Source: Rhodospirillaceae bacterium
GTDB taxonomy: Bacteria; Pseudomonadota; Alphaproteobacteria; CADEGL01
Assembly: GCA_018699755.1 (NCBI GenBank)
Contig: JABIRQ010000407.1
Location: forward strand, 1 to 9,047
Length of the DNA stretch: 9,047 nucleotides
Direction of reading: 5' to 3'
Part shown: positions 5,713 through 9,047 of the stretch, in pieces
Position numbering within the stretch: the first letter of the stretch is position 1
How the letters are laid out: each line of letters opens with the position of its first letter
Notes under the pieces: model-generated
What the model saw: only the letters and a program-made list of their open reading frames with translations
Told to the model about the DNA's origin: nothing
The model's database searches: none
Made by a program: the position numbers and the translations under genes

Positions 5713-6981
5713 GTGGCTCTCTTAGTGCTCGAAGCGCCCTATCCGGAAAGGAAGACCTCCCGACTCAGCCGCTCGATAGCGCGACGAGCAGTCGTGGTCC
5801 TCGCCGCGCTGCTCTGGACCGCTCCCGCCCAAGCCGATCCCATCGCGGATTGCGACAGTGACGACGCGGAACGGATCGTCGCGGGCTGCTCGGTCGTGAT
5901 CGCGCGTGGCGGGCTGGCGGACGCGGACCTCGCCATCGCCTATAGCCGCCGGTCGGACGGCTATCTCGCCTTCGGCAAGTTCGACGACGCCTTCGCCGAC
6001 CAGGCCAAGGCCCTCGCACTCGATCCCGCCGGCCCGGGTTATCAAGAGCGGTTGCGCGACATCGCGATACGCAAGGGCGACGCGGCCCTCGCCAGTGGCG
6101 ATGCCGCCACGGCGGTCGAGGCCTACAGCGCAGCGTACAATATTAGGCCGCTCGACCCGGGCGTCCTCGACAAGCGCAGCGACGCCCATCTCGCACGCGG
6201 CGACACGGCCGCCGCCATCACCGATCTGACGGTGGCGGCGGTCATGGGCGAGGCTGTCCCGGCGCGTTTTCGCCGTCTGGCGACGCTTTTTGAGTTGCAG
6301 GCCGTTCAGAGTCTTCAGGTTGGCGATTTGGATGGCGGCGTCGCGGCCTACAACAGCGCTGTGTCCTGGGCGGCGCAGATACCTGAGAACTGTGCCCGGA
6401 CCGGCTGCGCAGACCGCAAGCGGCTGGAGACTGCCCATGCGAAGACGGTGCTGGCGCGTGGCGAAGCCTCGCTCGAATTCGGCCTGGCGATGGCCGCGGC
6501 CCAGGATTTCGAAACCTTTCTGTTCTACAATCCCGATTCGCGCCGGGTCCGCCTGCTCTCCGCTCTCGCATGGGAAACCGCGGGCAAAGCCGATATCGCC
6601 GCGCGCCAATACCGTGCCGTCCTCGACCGCTGGCCGGACGACGAGGAGGCCGCCGCCGGCATCGACCGATTGGCAAAGGGTGAGGAACAGCTCGCGCGGC
6701 TGGTCCAGATCGAGCTGAAACGCCTCGGCTGCGACCCCGGCCCGATCGACGGCAAATGGGGTGGAAAGAGCCGGACGGCGCTCGAAAACCTGGCACGGCA
6801 TGGCGGTGTCGACCCCGGCGACGGCATGCCCGACCGGCGTCTGCTCGACCGTCTAGTTTCTTACGACTCGAAAATCTGCCCGCAGAAGACCGAAAGCGAA
6901 CTGTCCGGCGAAAACGCCGCCCTTGGAATCGACGGCGGCGAGGACTGCTTCATCTTCAACGATCGCCTGTTCTGCGAATGA
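5713..6981 (+). CDS. Exported TPR protein with C-terminal peptidoglycan-binding-like domain
   Basis: A 422-residue protein. After a hydrophobic export signal (about 24-41, APAQA before D42) comes the DC-x11-C segment (C47, C59) often found at the head of alphaproteobacterial TPR proteins. TPR-type helical hairpins follow to about residue 310, recognisable by AFADQAKALALDP, AVEAYSAAYNIRP and ARQYRAVLDRWPDDEEA. Residues about 328-390 form a peptidoglycan-binding-like domain (VQIELKRLGCDPGPIDGKWG) with C340 and C389. This resembles the terminal domain of many rhizobial caspase-like/TPR proteins; no protease domain is present here. The tail ends DCFIFNDRLFCE with C412 and C421. The other cysteines are C227 and C232. 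The start is uncertain: GTG 5713 lies 2 bp after the preceding stop with no Shine-Dalgarno, so translational coupling is likely; GTG 5725 is an alternative. A role as a scaffold for partner proteins at the cell wall is inferred. Confidence 0.82.
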   Translation: MALLVLEAPYPERKTSRLSRSIARRAVVVLAALLWTAPAQADPIADCDSDDAERIVAGCSVVIARGGLADADLAIAYSRRSDGYLAFGKFDDAFADQAKALALDPAGPGYQERLRDIAIRKGDAALASGDAATAVEAYSAAYNIRPLDPGVLDKRSDAHLARGDTAAAITDLTVAAVMGEAVPARFRRLATLFELQAVQSLQVGDLDGGVAAYNSAVSWAAQIPENCARTGCADRKRLETAHAKTVLARGEASLEFGLAMAAAQDFETFLFYNPDSRRVRLLSALAWETAGKADIAARQYRAVLDRWPDDEEAAAGIDRLAKGEEQLARLVQIELKRLGCDPGPIDGKWGGKSRTALENLARHGGVDPGDGMPDRRLLDRLVSYDSKICPQKTESELSGENAALGIDGGEDCFIFNDRLFCE

Positions 6982-7535
6982 GACGCGCCAAGAACCTTGC
7001 CCTTGCACTCGCCGCCGTGACGCTGTCCGTCGGACTCGCCCGGGCCGATGTGACGAGCCTATACGGATCGACCGTTACCGCGACCTTGAACGGCTATCAG
7101 CCGGTCGGCGGATACAGCTGGACCGAAGAGAACGAGTACTATTTCCCGAAGAACGGCCGGCACGCCCTGAACGGTTACGATGCCGAAAGCTTCGGCAGGG
7201 GAAAGGGCGTCGTCTACACCCTGAACGATCGAACCTGCGACATTCTCCGGTACGAGTTCGAGTACGAGGGCCGTATTGTCACAGGAAAGAGGCATGTCTG
7301 CGGACAGATGTTCGTCGAGGGAAATTCCGTTACGCTGATCGACGACTCCAGAGACGACAACGGCCTCGGGCACGTGGTCGAGTTCCAGAGGTCACTCATC
7401 TTCGAGCTGTCGGGGGCGGGCGGTTGCAGCGTAATTGGCTATTCGACCGCGACTACGGCCTACGGCACGACCGAGGCGCAGGAGTCGGGCCACTGCGTGA
7501 TCCGGCCGGGACGCGATCCGTCGATGTTCGAGTGA
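6978..7535 (+). CDS. Small exported Cys-containing protein, function unknown
   Basis: A 185-residue protein with a clear signal peptide (1-23, SVGLARA before D24). The mature part is rich in Tyr, Gly, Val and Thr in alternating patterns, suggesting a beta-sandwich or small barrel. It has four cysteines: C87, C108, C150 and C173, probably two disulfides given export. I recognise no family; the opening DVTSLYGSTVTATLNGY loosely recalls small periplasmic lipocalin-like proteins, but this is weak. The ATG at 6978 is chosen because it starts the signal peptide and overlaps the preceding stop in an ATGA (6978-6981), the usual sign of translational coupling. No separate ribosome-binding site is visible. 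The frame stays open upstream to 6756, but that part is a shadow of the TPR gene. By eye the gene looks a little less GC-biased than its neighbours. It ends the operon, 23 bp from the convergent Fe-S gene. Confidence 0.8.
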   Translation: MRRAKNLALALAAVTLSVGLARADVTSLYGSTVTATLNGYQPVGGYSWTEENEYYFPKNGRHALNGYDAESFGRGKGVVYTLNDRTCDILRYEFEYEGRIVTGKRHVCGQMFVEGNSVTLIDDSRDDNGLGHVVEFQRSLIFELSGAGGCSVIGYSTATTAYGTTEAQESGHCVIRPGRDPSMFE

Positions 7536-7558
7536 CCGCCTGAAGCTGCCGGCAGGCC

Positions 7559-8434
7559 TCAGCCCGCCGCCAGCCGGTATGCCGTACCGAAGCCGGGCAG
7601 GTCTTCGGCGGCGATGGTTCCCGCCGCCTCCAGCTCGCCTTTTCGGGCCTCCGCCAATCGGACGAAGCCGCTCCAGTCGCGGGCCATGACAAAGACGGTC
7701 ACGGCCTCGACCGGCTCGGGCGCCTCGTCCTCAATGCCGAGCAGCTTCTTGCGCGCCGGCACCAGGGCGTCGCGCAGGATATCGATGCCCTGGGGGCAGA
7801 TGCCCTCCAGGTCCGCGTAGAGGGGCATGGTGCCCAATCCGGCCCGCTCCGCGAGCGCGCGCCGCTCGGTCTCGTCGCGCGGGTCCAGGGCGAAGCGGGC
7901 GAAGCGGACCAGGGCGGCCGGCCCGGCATGGCTCTGCCAATCGACACCCTCGGCCGTGACGTCCGGAACCGGCACCGCGCCGCTGCAAACCTTGCACTCG
8001 ATGCATTTGTAGAGCCGGTTGGCCGCGTCCATCTCGGCCTCGGGCAGCACCTCCGGGAAGGCCGGCCGCCCGCTGCGCCGGAGATAGGGCTTCAGGCCCA
8101 TGATGACCCGCTCGTAAGGCGCCGTGTCGATCGCGAGGTCGCGGACGATCGGGAAATTGGCCAGCGGCTCGACCGTCATCTCGGAAAGGGCCGGCTCCCA
8201 GCAGCCGAGCTGGGGCGCACCGTTCACCGTGACCGCGCACTCGCCGCATTTCTTGGTGCCGCAGAACCAGCGATAGGCCAGCGGCACGTCCAACTCGTCA
8301 TAGACATGGTTCAAGGCATCGAGCACGCGCATCTGGTCCGAATACGGCACCTGGTAGGTCTCGTAGCGCGGTGCCGTGTCGACGCTCGGGTCGAAGCGGA
8401 AGAGTCGCAGTGTCACATGTTCGGGTGTCGTCAT
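7559..8434 (-). CDS. Succinate dehydrogenase/fumarate reductase-type iron-sulfur subunit lacking the [3Fe-4S] site
   Basis: A 291-residue SdhB/FrdB-like electron-transfer subunit. The N-terminal ferredoxin domain binds [2Fe-2S] through C58, C63, C66 and C78 (CGTKKCGEC, then QLGC). The C-terminal domain has KCIECKVC (C144, C147, C150) and GICPQGID (C213), matching the four [4Fe-4S] ligands of E. coli SdhB (149, 152, 155, 216). The three [3Fe-4S] ligands of E. coli (159, 206, 212) align with V154, M203 and L209. The Trp and His of the quinone pocket are also missing. About 55 residues extend beyond the usual C-terminus. The start ATG has GGGGAGG (complement of 8440-8446) five nt upstream. The gene follows the flavoprotein gene after 12 bp, and no sdhC/sdhD-like anchor follows. 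The substrate is unknown; it may be an SDH-like oxidoreductase with a soluble electron acceptor. Alignment across the variable middle was by eye. Confidence 0.87.
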   Translation of the reverse strand: MTTPEHVTLRLFRFDPSVDTAPRYETYQVPYSDQMRVLDALNHVYDELDVPLAYRWFCGTKKCGECAVTVNGAPQLGCWEPALSEMTVEPLANFPIVRDLAIDTAPYERVIMGLKPYLRRSGRPAFPEVLPEAEMDAANRLYKCIECKVCSGAVPVPDVTAEGVDWQSHAGPAALVRFARFALDPRDETERRALAERAGLGTMPLYADLEGICPQGIDILRDALVPARKKLLGIEDEAPEPVEAVTVFVMARDWSGFVRLAEARKGELEAAGTIAAEDLPGFGTAYRLAAG

Positions 8435-8446
8435 CCCCGCCTCCCC

Positions 8447-9047
8447 TCAATCCGGCAGTTCGTCGAAATAGCCGCGCCTGCCGCCAGGGGGCTTGACGTA
8501 GGTCTGGGGCGCCGGCTCGAATCGGGTCGTGATGCGGTCGCCCTCGAGCCCGACCACGATGCGCTTGAGCCATTCGTCGTTGTCCGTGAAGGGAAACTCC
8601 TCGCGGAAATGCGGGCCGCGGCTCTCCCGCCGGGCCAGGGCGGCATGGGCGGCAGCCGCCGCCACCTGCAGCATATCCTCCAAGTCCAGTGCATCCATCA
8701 GGTCGGTGTTGAAGCGCAGGGTGTCCGTGCGCAGGCGCACGCGCGGCAGGTCCTCCTCGCGCACCCGCTCGAAGCCTTCCAGGGCCGCGTTCAGCCCTTG
8801 CTCGGTTTTCACGAACATCATGTGCTCGCCGACGATCGCCCGAATCCGCCGCTTGACCTCGATGGGCGAGACCGCGGGCTCGTTATGGGCCCGGGTCGGC
8901 CCGGCGAGCAGGGTTTCGATCTGTGCTTCCGCCGCCTTCACCTGATCGGGAGCCCGCCCCGGCGCCGCCGCGCCCAGGGCGGCGCGCGCCGCCTCCGTCC
9001 CGGCAATCTTGCCGTCGTAGGTGGCCAGGTGCAGGCCGCCGAGGACA
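8447..9047 (-). CDS. SDH/FRD-type flavoprotein subunit, C-terminal part (partial)
   Basis: The frame is open to the right edge of the window, so the N-terminal FAD domain and the active-site residues are not visible. About 199 C-terminal residues are present. They begin within GGLHLATYDGKIAGTEAA, typical of the end of the FAD-binding fold. They continue with the helical C-terminal domain of the succinate dehydrogenase/fumarate reductase/aspartate oxidase family: VKRRIRAIVGEHMMFVKTEQGL, DLEDMLQVAAAAAHAALARR, and the hallmark ESRGPHFREEFPFTDNDEWLKR. This subunit would oxidise or reduce its substrate at FAD and pass electrons to the Fe-S subunit encoded 12 bp downstream. An in-frame GTG at 8939-8941 is internal and not the start. 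MMFVKTE stands where many SdhA proteins read M..nvGv-R, so it may be a divergent member. The true substrate cannot be judged from this part. Confidence 0.85.
   Translation of the reverse strand, partial: VLGGLHLATYDGKIAGTEAARAALGAAAPGRAPDQVKAAEAQIETLLAGPTRAHNEPAVSPIEVKRRIRAIVGEHMMFVKTEQGLNAALEGFERVREEDLPRVRLRTDTLRFNTDLMDALDLEDMLQVAAAAAHAALARRESRGPHFREEFPFTDNDEWLKRIVVGLEGDRITTRFEPAPQTYVKPPGGRRGYFDELPD

Noticed and set aside
7538..7557. Hairpin between the convergent operons (GCCTG...CAGGC, with the palindrome CTGCCGGCAG)
   Set aside because: The stem is short and there is no U-tract on either strand, so it does not qualify as an intrinsic terminator.
7731..8249. A 172-codon - strand frame overlapping the Fe-S subunit gene
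   Set aside because: It is an Arg/Gly-rich shadow; the overlapping frame holds intact cluster-binding motifs.

Overview
The window comes from a GC-rich genome with very strong G/C preference at third codon positions. The families present (a YHS-domain exported protein, a TPR protein with an N-terminal Cys pair, a DHA2-type transporter, an SDH-like flavoprotein/Fe-S pair) point to an alphaproteobacterium, perhaps Rhodospirillales-like. That placement is an inference from family resemblance only. No RNA gene, insertion sequence, CRISPR array or phage gene was seen.

Layout, left to right. (1) The last 31 codons of a GcvT/dimethylglycine-dehydrogenase-type protein (+) meet, 10 bp away, a convergent gene for an exported YHS-domain protein (-). 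(2) A 350-bp gene-free stretch holds one good Rho-independent terminator on the + strand with no obvious gene to serve. (3) A DHA2-family MFS exporter is followed after 77 bp by an exported bifunctional metallophosphatase/5'-nucleotidase. (4) After a short regulatory gap with a recognisable promoter come three tightly packed + strand genes at 4259-7535 (2-bp gap, then a 4-bp ATGA overlap). They encode a secreted protein with a Cys-repeat head and helical tail, a TPR plus peptidoglycan-binding-like protein, and a small exported Cys-containing protein. (5) Convergent with these, 23 bp away, a - strand pair encodes the C-terminal part of a succinate dehydrogenase/fumarate reductase-type flavoprotein (cut by the window edge) and its iron-sulfur partner.

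Two things stand out. The first is the three-gene operon, whose products all carry signal peptides and even numbers of cysteines (18, 8 and 4). Only the middle one belongs to domain families I recognise, so it is the best candidate for an undescribed envelope system. The second is the iron-sulfur subunit. It keeps all [2Fe-2S] and [4Fe-4S] ligands but has lost all three [3Fe-4S] cysteines and the quinone-site residues, and no membrane-anchor gene follows it. This suggests an SDH-like enzyme that does not reduce quinone in the usual way.
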